Source of the DNA: Ruminococcus sp.
GTDB lineage: Bacteria > Bacillota_A > Clostridia > Oscillospirales > Ruminococcaceae
Reading direction: 5' to 3'
DNA length: 31,106 nucleotides
Assembly (NCBI GenBank): GCA_017480485.1
Contig: JAFVAN010000018.1
Span: 1 to 31,106 of the forward strand
Shown here piece by piece: positions 31,051 to 31,106 of this stretch. The notes below the pieces were generated by a model that saw nothing but the letters and a program-made list of their open reading frames with translations, was not told the DNA's origin and did no database searches. The translations under genes were made by a program, and so were the position numbers. Position 1 is the first letter of the stretch. Each line of letters opens with the position of its first letter.

Positions 31051-31079
31051 AGGAGCATATGCTAATGAAAACATTATTT

Positions 31080-31106
31080 CGCCCCCATCCGGCCCGGGTG
31101 GGGGCG
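31080..31106. terminator. GC-rich hairpin at the window edge
   Basis: CGCCCCCA.CC / GG.TGGGGGCG with a short loop. It resembles the hairpin at 30311-30337 (AGCCCCCA / TGGGGGCT followed by TT). It is cut by the window end, so any T-tract is not visible. Confidence 0.4.

Larger units (their letters stand above)
30153..31106. other. Non-coding, repeat-rich region
   Basis: About 950 nt without a convincing gene: open frames lack ribosome binding sites and protein-like composition. It holds paired hairpins at 30179-30231, a nested inverted structure at 30272-30352, a tandem repeat at 30501-30635, a short AATTATCAACTATCAAC repeat near 30703, and GCCCCC...GGGGGC hairpins near 30725-30755. Copies B and C of a dispersed repeat and a final hairpin at 31080-31106 complete it. 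No tRNA or rRNA signature is seen. Confidence 0.75.

Noticed and set aside
30330..31058. Several short open frames in the right-end region
   Set aside because: They run through tandem and dispersed repeats, have no ribosome binding sites, and read as Cys/Arg/Pro-rich low-complexity peptides.

Overview
The window looks like a chromosomal segment of a GC-rich, spore-forming member of the Clostridia, most like Ruminococcus and its relatives in the Oscillospiraceae. This is inferred from strong AGGAGG-type ribosome binding sites, sigmaA-like promoters, a complete gerA-type spore germination operon, DUF4367-type anti-sigma partners of ECF sigma factors, and many short palindromic intergenic repeats. 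No rRNA, tRNA or CRISPR array was seen.

Layout: (1) Positions 1-470 hold the 3' end of an IS481/IS3-like transposase gene and a two-hairpin palindromic element. (2) Positions 475-2921 hold a YolD-like gene on the minus strand, a FIST-GGDEF diguanylate cyclase on the plus strand, and a bidirectional terminator. (3) Positions 2937-12439, minus strand, form an envelope-transport locus: ECF sigma factor, DUF4367 anti-sigma-like protein, three paralogous FtsX/MacB-type permeases (the first split into two ORFs) and one ABC ATPase. (4) Positions 12676-20314, minus strand, hold a second ECF sigma/DUF4367 pair followed by two lipoproteins, two polytopic ABC-2-like membrane proteins without an adjacent ATPase, and two more lipoproteins of the same general type. 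(5) Positions 20474-22694, plus strand: aroE, a membrane protein and a cysteine-rich flavodoxin-like oxidoreductase, closed by a bidirectional terminator. (6) Positions 22697-23596, minus strand: a lipoprotein with a ComEC-type metallo-beta-lactamase domain. (7) Positions 23795-27626, plus strand: gerA-type germinant receptor operon, with an A subunit, a B subunit and a C subunit that lacks the lipobox cysteine. (8) Positions 27693-29502, minus strand: an AT-rich four-gene cassette of a two-TM protein and three small lipoproteins, two of them paralogous, probably acquired by transfer. (9) Positions 29883-30152: a small orphan gene. (10) Positions 30153-31106: about 950 bases without a convincing gene, packed with hairpins, a tandem repeat and two copies of a dispersed repeat also found at 12.5 kb.

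The most interesting part is the block from 2937 to 20314. Two adjacent ECF sigma/anti-sigma units head gene sets that together encode four exported lipoproteins, two ABC-2-like membrane proteins, three large-ectodomain permeases and a single ATPase. A reasonable inference is an envelope-sensing and export or resistance system in which the two halves cooperate, with the lone ATPase possibly serving several membrane partners. Beyond protein genes, the window holds several families of structured non-coding repeats. One is a two-hairpin module found at both 0.4 kb and 26.4 kb with different arms but conserved loops and spacing.
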